Below are positions 1 through 8,212 of a stretch of DNA of 64,000 nucleotides, piece after piece. The notes under the pieces were generated by a model. It saw only the letters and a list, made by a program, of their open reading frames with translations. It made no database searches and was not told the origin of the DNA. The stretch comes from Vibrio spartinae (GTDB lineage: Bacteria; Pseudomonadota; Gammaproteobacteria; Enterobacterales; Vibrionaceae), in NCBI RefSeq assembly GCF_024347135.1, contig NZ_AP024907.1:3339001-3403000 (forward strand). The letters are read 5' to 3'. The first letter of the stretch is position 1. Every line of letters begins with the position of its first letter. A program made the translations under genes and the position numbers.

Positions 1-642
1 GTGCTGAGAATGCAAACAGGTCAGGAAATCTTATTATTTGATGGCCATGGCTCAGAATATCCGGCCGTGTTGGCCGAAATCAGTAAAAAAGCAGTCACGG
101 CACAAGTCGGAGATGCTGTTGTGCGGGATAATGAATCCCCGCTGCATCTTCATCTTGGTCAAGTCATTTCTCGCGGAGACAAAATGGAATTTACCATTCA
201 AAAATCCGTGGAGCTTGGCGTCAATACCATCACCCCTCTGCTGTCAGAACGATGTGGTGTCAAACTGGATCAAAAACGCTTTGAGAAAAAATTGCAACAA
301 TGGCAAAAGATTGTGATTGCTGCCTGTGAACAATGCGGACGCAATACCATTCCTGAGATCAGACCGATCATGCCACTGGCAGATTGGTGCAGTGAAGCAA
401 CAGACTCGCTCAAACTGAACCTTCACCCTCGCGCATCGTATTCAATCAACACCCTGCCGGCACCGGACAAAGGTATTCGTCTGTTAATCGGTCCGGAAGG
501 CGGATTGTCCGCTGAAGAAATTCAGATGACGAAAGATTATCAATTTGAAGAAATATTACTCGGTCCCCGCGTACTCAGAACAGAAACGGCAGCCTTAACG
601 GCGATCACCGCACTACAGGTGCGTTTTGGTGACCTTGGCTAA
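1..642 (+). CDS. rsmE: 16S rRNA m3U1498 methyltransferase RsmE (5' end missing)
   Basis: RsmE methylates N3 of U1498 in 16S rRNA of the 30S subunit, using S-adenosylmethionine. The visible 213 residues carry the SPOUT-class C-terminal knot, seen as [10 protein letters not shown] followed by [11 protein letters not shown], which bind SAM in this family. The usual length is about 243 residues, and the window opens inside the N-terminal PUA-like domain ([10 protein letters not shown]), so roughly 30 residues lie upstream. The GTG at base 1 is therefore not the true start. It is followed closely by gshB, as in E. coli and vibrios, and is probably co-transcribed with it. Identification is secure; only the 5' boundary is unknown. 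Confidence 0.95.
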   Translation: MLRMQTGQEILLFDGHGSEYPAVLAEISKKAVTAQVGDAVVRDNESPLHLHLGQVISRGDKMEFTIQKSVELGVNTITPLLSERCGVKLDQKRFEKKLQQWQKIVIAACEQCGRNTIPEIRPIMPLADWCSEATDSLKLNLHPRASYSINTLPAPDKGIRLLIGPEGGLSAEEIQMTKDYQFEEILLGPRVLRTETAALTAITALQVRFGDLG

Positions 643-672
643 GTGCCAATTCAAGACTTGGAGAATAAAGAA

Positions 673-1620
673 ATGATTAAACTAGGCGTTGTGATGGATC
701 CGATTGAAGGGATCAATATCAAAAAAGATACCACCTTTGCGATGATGCTTGAAGCACAACGTCGGGGCTATGAAGTTCACTATATCAAAATGGATGGACT
801 TCATTTGGATCAAGGTGTCGCTTATGCAGACACCCAAATTGTGCGTCTGCAGGAAGATCCGAACCACTGGTTTGATATTCAGTCGAGTCAGAGCATTGCC
901 CTGTCTGAGCTGGACGCCGTGCTGATGCGTAAAGATCCGCCATTTGATACTGAATATATCTACGCCACCTATATTCTGGAAAGAGCAGAAGAACAAGGTA
1001 CCCTGATTGTCAATAAACCGCAGAGTCTGCGTGATTGCAATGAGAAACTGTTTACGGCTTGGTTCCCGGAATTAACACCAACCACCATCGTGACCCGCAA
1101 AGCGGAGAAAATCCGCGCATTTCAACAGCAACACGGCGACATTATTCTCAAGCCGTTAGACGGGATGGGTGGCGCTTCGATCTTCCGAGTGAAATCAGGT
1201 GATCCAAACCTTTCCGTCATTATTGAAACGCTCACCAACCAAGGCCAAAATTACTGCATGGCACAAACCTTCGTACCGGATATCAGTAATGGTGATAAAC
1301 GCATCCTTGTGGTGGACGGAGAGCCGATGCCATATTGTCTGGCCAGAATTCCTCCCAAGGGTGAAACGCGAGGCAATCTGGCAGCCGGAGGGACAGGAGA
1401 AGCCCGGCCACTGACAGAAACGGATCGTCAGATCGCTGAGAAAATCGCCCCGGCACTGAAGGAAAAAGGTCTGATTTTTGTCGGCCTCGATGTGATCGGT
1501 GATAAACTCACCGAAATCAATGTCACCAGCCCAACCTGTGTTCGGGAAATTGAAGCGAAATACAATATTTCAATTACAGGGAAGCTCATGGACGCTATCG
1601 AACGTCGCGTGAAAGCATAA
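673..1620 (+). CDS. gshB: Glutathione synthetase
   Basis: This cytosolic ATP-grasp ligase joins gamma-glutamylcysteine and glycine to give glutathione. The protein has 315 residues, the family's normal size. ATP-grasp features are visible: the N-terminal MIKLGVVMDPI, the glycine-rich loop DGMGGASIFRV, and the metal/ATP-binding end FVGLDVIGD...INVTSPT. I chose the ATG at 673 rather than an upstream GTG at 643 because family members begin at MIKLG and the extra ten residues match nothing; GGAG at 661 is a good ribosome-binding site. It lies between rsmE and yqgE in the classical order. Confidence 0.96.
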   Translation: MIKLGVVMDPIEGINIKKDTTFAMMLEAQRRGYEVHYIKMDGLHLDQGVAYADTQIVRLQEDPNHWFDIQSSQSIALSELDAVLMRKDPPFDTEYIYATYILERAEEQGTLIVNKPQSLRDCNEKLFTAWFPELTPTTIVTRKAEKIRAFQQQHGDIILKPLDGMGGASIFRVKSGDPNLSVIIETLTNQGQNYCMAQTFVPDISNGDKRILVVDGEPMPYCLARIPPKGETRGNLAAGGTGEARPLTETDRQIAEKIAPALKEKGLIFVGLDVIGDKLTEINVTSPTCVREIEAKYNISITGKLMDAIERRVKA

Positions 1621-1661
1621 ATGGTGTCAGAATTTCTCTCTGAATAATGAGGGCTCATCCG

Positions 1662-2225
1662 ATGAATTTAACCAATCATTTTCTTGTGGCAATGCCGGGA
1701 ATGCAGGACCCTTACTTCAAAAATAGCGTGATTTACATTTGTGAACACAATGAAGAAGGAGCCATGGGGCTGATGATTAATGCCCCTATCGATATCACAG
1801 TAGGAACTATGCTGAAGCAGGTCGAGGTTGACCCGATTTATCCGCAGGAAAAAACCGATAGTCTGAATAACCCGGTCTTTAATGGCGGGCCGATTTCTTC
1901 TGATCGGGGCTTTATTTTGCACCGCCCCAAAGATCACTATGAATCCAGCCTGCAAATGACGGATGAGCTGAGTGTCACCACCTCAAAAGATATTCTGACG
2001 GTGCTCGGCACTGATGTCGAACCGAGTCATTATCTGGTCGCACTCGGTTATTCCGGTTGGGAAGCCGGGCAACTGGAGAGTGAATTAACTGACAACTCCT
2101 GGCTGACCATTGAAGCCGATCCGGAAGTCATTTTTGACACACCGATTCATGAGAAGTGGAATCGGGCGGTCAAGACACTGGGCATCACCCCAACACAGCT
2201 ATCGACGGTGGCCGGACACGCTTAA
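1662..2225 (+). CDS. yqgE: YqgE/AlgH family protein (DUF179)
   Basis: A 187-residue member of the YqgE/AlgH (DUF179) family. It begins [13 protein letters not shown] and contains the diagnostic [15 protein letters not shown] stretch and a C-terminal [12 protein letters not shown] segment. The exact biochemical role is not established; in Pseudomonas AlgH has been linked to alginate and virulence gene expression. No signal peptide or membrane segment is seen, so it should be cytosolic. I took the ATG at 1662 because homologues start there, although an in-frame ATG at 1647 adds five residues. It sits between gshB and yqgF, the usual arrangement. Confidence 0.93.
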   Translation: MNLTNHFLVAMPGMQDPYFKNSVIYICEHNEEGAMGLMINAPIDITVGTMLKQVEVDPIYPQEKTDSLNNPVFNGGPISSDRGFILHRPKDHYESSLQMTDELSVTTSKDILTVLGTDVEPSHYLVALGYSGWEAGQLESELTDNSWLTIEADPEVIFDTPIHEKWNRAVKTLGITPTQLSTVAGHA

Positions 2226-2268
2226 TCCCGTCGTTGGCTGAAGTGTATCAATAGAGTGAAAATAAAAT

Positions 2269-2691
2269 ATGTCCAAAACAATCATGGCCTTTGATTATGG
2301 TACGAAAAGTATCGGCAGTGCGATCGGACAGGAAATTACCGGCACCGCATCCCCTCTGAAAGCTTTTTCGGCGAAAGACGGGATTCCGAGATGGGAGGAC
2401 ATTGAGAAGCAGATTCAGGAATGGAAACCAGACCTGCTAATTGTGGGCTTACCGACTGATTTACAAGGTAAAGATTTGGAGAGCATTACGCCTCGGGCCA
2501 GAAAATTCGCCAACCGATTGCATGGCCGTTTCGGTGTACCGGTTGAACTGCATGATGAACGTTTATCCACGACCGAAGCCCGCAGCACACTGTTTGAGCA
2601 AGGCGGCTTTCGGGCGCTGAAAAAAGGCAATGTGGACTGTCAATCAGCCGTTATCATTCTGGAAAGCTGGTTTGAAACCCAGTGGGGGTGA
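2269..2691 (+). CDS. yqgF: Putative pre-16S rRNA nuclease YqgF/RuvX
   Basis: A 140-residue protein with the RNase H-like fold of YqgF, implicated in maturing the 5' end of 16S rRNA and earlier described as a Holliday-junction resolvase homologue (RuvX). The first catalytic motif [15 protein letters not shown] supplies the leading Asp, [12 protein letters not shown] the second acidic group, and [13 protein letters not shown] the C-terminal Asp. Length and motifs match the family and nothing looks damaged. It follows yqgE by 43 bases and converges on the PilT-like gene. Confidence 0.95.
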   Translation: MSKTIMAFDYGTKSIGSAIGQEITGTASPLKAFSAKDGIPRWEDIEKQIQEWKPDLLIVGLPTDLQGKDLESITPRARKFANRLHGRFGVPVELHDERLSTTEARSTLFEQGGFRALKKGNVDCQSAVIILESWFETQWG

Positions 2692-2735
2692 GTCTCTCCC
2701 CCCGCTTGTTCTCCGTTTTTCTGTTCCGAATGCCC

Positions 2736-3737
2736 TCACGCGGATGTCGGCAAAATCTTTCCGAGATTCAATAAACGCTGTCGATCTTGCATCATGGTTC
2801 TCATCCCACGCTCGGCCCCAGCCTGCATGACCGATTCAATCTGAGGCAGTCGATTTTCCCGGATCAAATTCCGCACTGCTGAGGTTGCTATCAACACTTC
2901 ATAACAGCCAACCCGACCTCCCCCGACTTGGGGCAATAATCGCTGGGCAATCACTGCCTGTAACGATTCGGCCAGCACAGCACGAACGCGGTTCTGCTCA
3001 TCTGCGGGAAACACGTCAATCATCCGATCAATGGATTGTGCAGCACTACGGGTATGCAGTGTTGCCAACACCAAATGTCCGGTTTCTGCGGCGGTCAAGG
3101 CCAAACGAACCGTTTCCGGATCGCGCAATTCCCCGATCAGCAACACATCGGGATCGGCCCGCAATGCAGCACGTAGCGCCTCGGCAAAAGAGCCACTGTC
3201 GCGCCCGATTTCGCGATGATGCACTAAGGACTGCTGGGAATGATGCACAAACTCAACCGGATCTTCAATCGTCACGATATGCTTCGCATCACCGCAGTTA
3301 ATGGCATCAACCATCGCAGCTAAAGTCGTTGATTTACCGGAACCGGTGGCCCCGGTAACCAGAACCAATCCCTGACGATAACGACAAATATCGGCAAGAA
3401 TATCCGGTGCATCGAGTGATTGAAGCGTCGGAATATCACTCGGAATATAGCGCATCACCGCAGCATAGCCACGGCTTTGCACAAAACGGTTCACCCGAAA
3501 GCGGCCATGTTCACTCTGATAACACCAGTCCGCTTCTTGGGTCAGCCGAAACTGCTCTCGCTGCGCGACGCTCATCATCGATTCGGTCAGAGACAGCACC
3601 TTCTGGCTGGATAAAGTTTCACATGCCAACTTTCTCAATCCACCATCGATCCGTAACATCGGCGGGTGACTTGCAGAAAGGTGTAGATCAGAGGCGTTCT
3701 GTTTTACACTAAGAGCCAGTAACGTTGATATATTCAT
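2736..3737 (-). CDS. PilT/YggR-family type IV pilus retraction-type ATPase
   Basis: A 333-residue secretion ATPase of the PilT class. The N-terminal PAS-like region (ALSVKQNASDLHLSA) is followed by Walker A GATGSGKSTT, an Asp box (HIVTIEDPVEF), Walker B (DPDVLLIGELRD) and the His box (ETGHLVLATLHTR). PilT proteins disassemble pilins at the inner-membrane base of type IV pili. Two points favour the YggR branch over canonical PilT: the C-terminus is short and ends in a non-PilT tail, and no pilU partner lies beside it, whereas vibrios such as V. cholerae carry pilT and pilU here. The locus is where E. coli keeps yggR. The ATPase assignment is firm; a role in twitching is inferred. Confidence 0.85.
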   Translation of the reverse strand: MNISTLLALSVKQNASDLHLSASHPPMLRIDGGLRKLACETLSSQKVLSLTESMMSVAQREQFRLTQEADWCYQSEHGRFRVNRFVQSRGYAAVMRYIPSDIPTLQSLDAPDILADICRYRQGLVLVTGATGSGKSTTLAAMVDAINCGDAKHIVTIEDPVEFVHHSQQSLVHHREIGRDSGSFAEALRAALRADPDVLLIGELRDPETVRLALTAAETGHLVLATLHTRSAAQSIDRMIDVFPADEQNRVRAVLAESLQAVIAQRLLPQVGGGRVGCYEVLIATSAVRNLIRENRLPQIESVMQAGAERGMRTMMQDRQRLLNLGKILPTSA

Positions 3738-3756
3738 AAGTTGATTCAGTCACTCT

Positions 3757-3858
3757 TGTTTATTAGGGAATGTTGTTTATTAGGAAATGTTGTTTATTAG
3801 GGAATATGTTTTATTAGGGAACGTGTTTGATTAAGAATCATGTTTTATTAGGAATAGT
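3757..3858. repeat. Six 17-bp tandem repeats between the PilT-like gene and yggS
   Basis: Exactly six head-to-tail 17-bp units fill this stretch, with units beginning at 3757, 3774, 3791, 3808, 3825 and 3842. The core is TGTTTATTAGGGAATGT. The first three units are nearly identical and the last three drift (ATTAAGAATCAT, ATTAGGAATAGT). There is no open frame through them. They lie in the divergent promoter region between the PilT-like gene (minus) and yggS (plus), so they could alter promoter spacing or be simple slippage products. Confidence 0.85.
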
Positions 3859-3902
3859 GCATCGATTTAGCATTTATCTGCTGACGGTGTTCTACTTACC
3901 AA

Positions 3903-3929
3903 GAACGGTTTACAATGAACGGTTTACAA
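3903..3929. repeat. Short direct repeat just upstream of yggS
   Basis: The 13-base sequence GAACGGTTTACAA occurs at 3903-3915 and again at 3917-3929, one base apart. It lies 22 bases before the yggS start codon, in the position of a promoter or 5' leader. No function can be assigned. Confidence 0.7.
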
Positions 3930-3951
3930 CTACCTGTTTAGACAAATAATT

Positions 3952-4659
3952 ATGAGTACGATTGCACAAAACATTCAACATATCATGTCAGACATCGAGC
4001 GGGTTCAGGAAAAATGTGGACGTACTCGAAATTCTGTTCTTTTACTGGCAGTCAGCAAAACCAAACCGGTCGAAGCGATCGTTGAGGCGATTCAAGCCGG
4101 TCAGCTTGCTTTCGGTGAAAACTACGTGCAGGAAGGGGTCGAAAAAGTACAGTATTTCGCCCGGCACACACAGGACAACGCTTTAGAATGGCACTTTATC
4201 GGTCCGATACAGTCCAATAAAACACGTCAGGTTGCTGAGCACTTTGCATGGGTTCATACCATTGATCGCGAGAAAATTGCCCAACGCCTCAACGATCAAC
4301 GCCCCGCAGGCATGCCACCGCTTCAGGTGCTGATTCAGGTCAATACCAGTAGTGAACACACCAAATCCGGAGCCGGGGAACAAGAGATTTTTCAACTGGC
4401 CGCATTGATTTCGACACTCCCAAACCTCACCTTAAGAGGATTAATGTCGATTCCGGAAAATGTGCCGGACTATGACGCTCAACTGGCTGCGTTTAAAAAA
4501 TTGGCCACACTGAAAGAAAAACTACAAGCAATCTATCCCGAAGTGGATACGCTTTCCATGGGAATGAGTGGAGATATGGAAGCTGCGATTGCAGCGGGTA
4601 GCACCATCGTCAGAATCGGAACCGCCATCTTTGGCGCTCGAGATTATTCAAATACCTGA
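3952..4659 (+). CDS. yggS: PLP homeostasis protein YggS (PLPBP family)
   Basis: A 235-residue single-domain TIM-barrel protein that binds pyridoxal 5'-phosphate but has no known enzyme activity; the family buffers PLP and affects amino-acid and keto-acid balance. The PLP lysine lies in LLAVSKTKP, followed by FGENYVQEG, WHFIGPIQSNK and the phosphate-binding end LSMGMSGDMEAAI...VRIGTAIFG, all typical. The length is normal. It starts a conserved string yggS-proC-yggT-yggU on the plus strand, with proC 26 bases downstream, so co-transcription is likely. Confidence 0.95.
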   Translation: MSTIAQNIQHIMSDIERVQEKCGRTRNSVLLLAVSKTKPVEAIVEAIQAGQLAFGENYVQEGVEKVQYFARHTQDNALEWHFIGPIQSNKTRQVAEHFAWVHTIDREKIAQRLNDQRPAGMPPLQVLIQVNTSSEHTKSGAGEQEIFQLAALISTLPNLTLRGLMSIPENVPDYDAQLAAFKKLATLKEKLQAIYPEVDTLSMGMSGDMEAAIAAGSTIVRIGTAIFGARDYSNT

Positions 4660-4685
4660 CGCCAAAAAACTAAGGAAAACTATCT

Positions 4686-5507
4686 ATGGAACAAAGACAG
4701 ATCGCCTTCATCGGTGCCGGCAACATGGCAAAAGCGATCATTGCAGGATTAGTCGGCAACGGATATCCCGCGACACAAATCACAGCAACAGCACCGTCAG
4801 ACCGGCATTTGTTACCACTGGCGAATGATTATGGTATTCGGACATCACACGATAACCATCAAGTCGTCCAGCAAGCAGATGTGATCATTCTTGCAGTGAA
4901 GCCTCAATTGATGGCTGATGTTTGCCGTCATTTTCAGGATATTGATCTGTCCCAAAAGCTAGTGATTTCAATCGCTGCCGGCATCACTTGTCAGCGTTTA
5001 AGTGATATGCTCGACACGCCGAATCTCAACCTGATTCGGGTGATGCCCAATACGCCATCTCTGATCAATCAAGGTATGAGCGGGTTATTTGCCAGCGCAT
5101 CAGTGACGGAAACGGATCAGGCATTTACCACCGAACTGTTTCAATCCGTCGGAGAGGTTTGTTGGATCAATCATGAATCTCAGATAAATGGGATTATTGC
5201 CGCAGCCGGTAGTGCACCCGCTTATTTTTTCCTATTCATGGAAGCGATGCAAAAAGAGGCGATTGCCCAAGGATTTGATGCCGAGACAGCCCGCCTGCTG
5301 GTTCAACAAAGTGCGGTGGGAGCCGCGGCAATGGTCACAGCAAATCCGGACACCGACTTCACCGCACTCAGGGAACAGGTTACATCAAAAGGCGGGACGA
5401 CAGCTGAAGCAATCCGGACCTTCAATGAACATGATCTCGCTGAAATGGTTGCACAAGCCATGCAAGCTGCGGTACAACGTGCCGAAGCGATGGAAAAACA
5501 ATTTTAA
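4686..5507 (+). CDS. proC: Pyrroline-5-carboxylate reductase
   Basis: This enzyme catalyses the last step of proline synthesis, reducing pyrroline-5-carboxylate with NAD(P)H in the cytosol. The 273-residue protein opens with the Rossmann motif IAFIGAGNMAKAII. It contains VMPNTPSLINQGMSG and the family signature region near residues 220-245 (LREQVTSKGGTTAEAI). Length and motifs are standard. It lies between yggS and yggT, as in most gammaproteobacteria; the AAGGA ahead of the start is a good ribosome-binding site. Confidence 0.96.
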   Translation: MEQRQIAFIGAGNMAKAIIAGLVGNGYPATQITATAPSDRHLLPLANDYGIRTSHDNHQVVQQADVIILAVKPQLMADVCRHFQDIDLSQKLVISIAAGITCQRLSDMLDTPNLNLIRVMPNTPSLINQGMSGLFASASVTETDQAFTTELFQSVGEVCWINHESQINGIIAAAGSAPAYFFLFMEAMQKEAIAQGFDAETARLLVQQSAVGAAAMVTANPDTDFTALREQVTSKGGTTAEAIRTFNEHDLAEMVAQAMQAAVQRAEAMEKQF

Positions 5508-5558
5508 TCATCATGACGGATAGACCGAGACGGCATATCCACGAATTAAGGGCAACTT

Positions 5559-6116
5559 ATGAATTCAATGAGTTTTCTAATCTCTACCCTGTTTAACCTG
5601 TACATCATGGTCGTACTGATGCGTCTCTGGCTTCAGGCCGCGCGCGCAGATTTTTATAATCCGTTTTCCCAGTTTGTGGTGAAAGCAACGCAACCGGTCG
5701 TCGGTCCACTACGCCGTATTATTCCGTCAATCGGCAACATTGATCTGGCAACGGTATTATTTGCCTACGTGTTGTGTGTCCTGAAATTTACCATCCTGGT
5801 GATGATCGCTTCCGGTGGTGCGGCAGGATTCAATACCTACTTTTTATTCTTGGGGCTACTTGCACTGATAAAAGCGGCGGGCGGATTGTTGTTCTGGGTA
5901 TTGTTGATTCGTGCAATTCTGAGCTGGGTCAGTCAAGGCAGAAGCCCGATAGAATACGTCTTCATTCAAGTGACCGAACCTTTCCTGATGCCAATCAGAA
6001 AAATCTTGCCCGATTTAGGGGGCATTGATTTGAGCGTGCTGATCGTCTTCATTTTGTTGCAGTTTATCAACATCATGGTCGGTGACTTTATCGGTCCGGT
6101 ATGGCATCAGTTGTAA
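5559..6116 (+). CDS. yggT: YggT family integral membrane protein
   Basis: A 185-residue inner-membrane protein made of two YGGT repeats, each with two hydrophobic helices. Each repeat has a characteristic end: [23 protein letters not shown] in the first and [17 protein letters not shown] leading to [13 protein letters not shown] in the second. The function is not settled; related proteins have been connected with osmotic or ion homeostasis and cell-envelope organisation. Its TAA stop shares a base with the ATG of yggU, which suggests translational coupling. Confidence 0.92.
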   Translation: MNSMSFLISTLFNLYIMVVLMRLWLQAARADFYNPFSQFVVKATQPVVGPLRRIIPSIGNIDLATVLFAYVLCVLKFTILVMIASGGAAGFNTYFLFLGLLALIKAAGGLLFWVLLIRAILSWVSQGRSPIEYVFIQVTEPFLMPIRKILPDLGGIDLSVLIVFILLQFINIMVGDFIGPVWHQL

Positions 6117-6412
6117 TGCCCCCCGTCTGTCAGGAAGGGCTGGATATTATCCTCCGGTTATACATCCAGCCCAAAGCCAGTCGTGACAATATTGTGGGGC
6201 TACATGGCGATGAACTCAAAATCGCCATTACCGCCCCACCCGTCGATGGCAAAGCCAATGCCCATCTGGTTAAGTTTTTGTCCAAACAGTTTAAAGTCGC
6301 GAAAAGTGCAATTGAGATTGAAAAGGGCGAGCTGGGCAGACATAAGCAAGTCCGGATCCACTCCCCGAGCCAAATCCCTCAGACGATCCAGCCATTGTTG
6401 TCATCGCACTGA
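6116..6412 (+). CDS. yggU: YggU family protein (DUF167)
   Basis: A 98-residue DUF167 protein of unknown function. The family core is obvious: [21 protein letters not shown], then [18 protein letters not shown] and [14 protein letters not shown] selected the ATG at 6116, which overlaps the yggT stop by one base (TAATG). This gives an N-terminus of about the length seen in E. coli; an alternative ATG at 6101 would add five residues inside yggT. It is the last gene of the conserved yggS string here. The usual near neighbour rdgB lies about 32 kb away, across the accessory block. Confidence 0.9.
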   Translation: MPPVCQEGLDIILRLYIQPKASRDNIVGLHGDELKIAITAPPVDGKANAHLVKFLSKQFKVAKSAIEIEKGELGRHKQVRIHSPSQIPQTIQPLLSSH

Positions 6413-6545
6413 GTCCACCGACTGCGCAGTATCTCTTTCAGCCATCACATCACATCACGCGCCATCGAATCACGTCCTCACATCAACTGCCACATTCGCA
6501 ACAGCAACACGACAAACAATATGAACCTCAACACACAAAAAAATT

Positions 6546-6575
6546 GTTCGTATACGAACGTAGGAGTACACTCCT
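6546..6575. promoter_or_regulatory. Two adjacent palindromes upstream of the UbiD-type gene
   Basis: GTTCGTATACGAAC at 6546-6559 is a perfect 14-bp palindrome. Two bases later AGGAGTACACTCCT (6562-6575) is an inverted repeat with 5-bp arms and a 4-base centre. Both sit 50 to 80 bases before the decarboxylase start codon, a typical operator position. No regulator gene is adjacent on this side, so the binding protein is unknown. The rest of 6413-6624 is low in coding potential and contains a CAC-rich run around 6440-6480. Confidence 0.6.
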
Positions 6576-6624
6576 CAGAGAGAAATCAACATTATTCACA
6601 GCGACTCTATGAGGTAATGACGTA

Positions 6625-8088
6625 ATGCAACACATGAAAGACCTTCGTCAATATATTGAAAAACTGGAACAACTCGAAGATATCCGTCACGTTGACAGAG
6701 CTGTTGACCCCCATCTTGAAATGGCTGCCATTACACGACGTGGCTATGATCTTCACGCCCCCGCCCCACTATTTAGCAATATTCTTGGTACCGATAAAGG
6801 CATGAGAGCGATGGGTGCACCAGCGGCAATCAGCTCAGTCGCAGGGAAACCGGCTGCGCGCGTTGCCCTCTCTGTCGGATTGTCTGAAGATGCTTCGTGG
6901 CAAGAGATTGTCGAATGTCTGGCGACATCAACCAAAGCAGAAGGCATTCCACCGAATATCGTCACAACCGCGCCCTGTAAACAGAATATTCTGCATGGCG
7001 CCGATGCGAGCCTTGACCGATTCCCGATTCCTTATCTTCATGAAGGTGACGGTGGTCCCTACTGCAATACATGGGGCACCATTGTGGCGCGGACACCTGA
7101 TGGCAAATGGACCAACTGGTCGATCGCCAGAATCCAGAAATTAGATGCGCATCGTATGACTGGGCTGATTATGCTGCCACAACACATTGCTTGTATATGG
7201 GAAGAATGGCGTAAAATTGGCAAACCGATGCCTTATGCATTAGTACAGGGGTGTGAACCTGCCTTACCTATCGTCTCATCAATGCCACTCGATGATTACG
7301 AAAATGAAAGTGACTACCTTGGGGGACACTTTGGCGAGGCGATTGATGTCGTGCGGTGCGAGACTATCGATCTTGACGTTCCGGCAAGTGCTGAAATCGT
7401 CATTGAAGGGCATATTTCTATCGAACGTGAAAGTGAAGAAGGCCCATTTGGTGAGTATCCCGGTTATATGGTGACCGAAACCAGTATGCAGCCGACCTAT
7501 CATGTTGAATGTATTACTTATCGTGATGGTGCAATCTGGCCATTCGTCCCGGAAGGCCGCCCGATTGACGAATTCCATACCGCTGTCGGGGTCGCGATGA
7601 GTGCAGAAGCACTTTCAATGCTGCGTGAAGCCGATTTACCGGTGACGACCGTCTGGTCACCGCTGGAAACAGCCAACCATTGGTTATTTGTCACCGTCCC
7701 CTTTGACTGGCGTGACAAGCTGCCCGGAGTGAGCAGTGAAGCATTTGCCCATCAAATCGCACAAAAGATCTGGCAAACGAAGTACGGGTCAAACTGTCCG
7801 GTTATCTATGTGCTGGATGATGATATTGATCCGACCAATCCGGCCGATTACCTCTGGGCACTGCCGACACGGACCCATCCCACCAAACGTCGTGTGATTG
7901 ATCATGGCCCGATCCTGCCATTGCTAGCCTGTTATACCGATGAAGAGTGTCAGGAACATACCGGAGATCGTGTGGTGCATGACTGCCTGCAACCCGCGCC
8001 GAACCGCGGACGCCTGCGCCATAGTTCATTCGAAGGCGCTTATCCGGAAGAGATTCAAGCGCGAGTGATCGAGCTATGGGATCAATAA
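6625..8088 (+). CDS. UbiD-family prenylated-FMN decarboxylase
   Basis: A 487-residue UbiD-superfamily (de)carboxylase, likely cytosolic, that needs prenylated FMN and a metal ion. The catalytic region ERESEEGPFGEYPGY carries the family's conserved glutamates, and NTWGTIVARTPDG with WSIARIQ supplies the cofactor-binding Arg region. Relatives of this size act on aromatic or heteroaromatic acids (for example pyrrole-2-carboxylate, protocatechuate or phenolic acids) rather than the ubiquinone precursor. The substrate cannot be read from sequence. No ubiX-like prenyltransferase is present in the window, so the cofactor must come from elsewhere. It is monocistronic, with palindromes before it and a strong hairpin after it. 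GAGG at 6611 supports this start; an ATG nine bases later is possible. Confidence 0.88.
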   Translation: MQHMKDLRQYIEKLEQLEDIRHVDRAVDPHLEMAAITRRGYDLHAPAPLFSNILGTDKGMRAMGAPAAISSVAGKPAARVALSVGLSEDASWQEIVECLATSTKAEGIPPNIVTTAPCKQNILHGADASLDRFPIPYLHEGDGGPYCNTWGTIVARTPDGKWTNWSIARIQKLDAHRMTGLIMLPQHIACIWEEWRKIGKPMPYALVQGCEPALPIVSSMPLDDYENESDYLGGHFGEAIDVVRCETIDLDVPASAEIVIEGHISIERESEEGPFGEYPGYMVTETSMQPTYHVECITYRDGAIWPFVPEGRPIDEFHTAVGVAMSAEALSMLREADLPVTTVWSPLETANHWLFVTVPFDWRDKLPGVSSEAFAHQIAQKIWQTKYGSNCPVIYVLDDDIDPTNPADYLWALPTRTHPTKRRVIDHGPILPLLACYTDEECQEHTGDRVVHDCLQPAPNRGRLRHSSFEGAYPEEIQARVIELWDQ

Positions 8089-8113
8089 TCGATTAATCAA
8101 AACAACAGATCTG

Positions 8114-8177
8114 AAAAAGCCTCTCAGCATTCATCACCCAACGAATGGGTGACGTCAAATATGAATAGAGGCTTTTT
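8114..8177. terminator. Large bidirectional terminator hairpin
   Basis: The outer arms AAAAAGCCTCT (from 8114) and AGAGGCTTTTT (to 8177) pair perfectly. They enclose ATTCAT/ATGAAT and CACCC/GGGTG pairs, giving a branched or extended stem. T-runs on both strands suit termination of the decarboxylase gene (plus) and the stressosome operon (minus), which converge here. Confidence 0.85.
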
Positions 8178-8212
8178 CATTGCAGACACGATTCAGCGGC
8201 ACAACCATTCTC

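Noticed and set aside
3757..3858. Possible CRISPR array
   Set aside because: The 17-bp units are strictly tandem with no spacers, and no cas gene is present.
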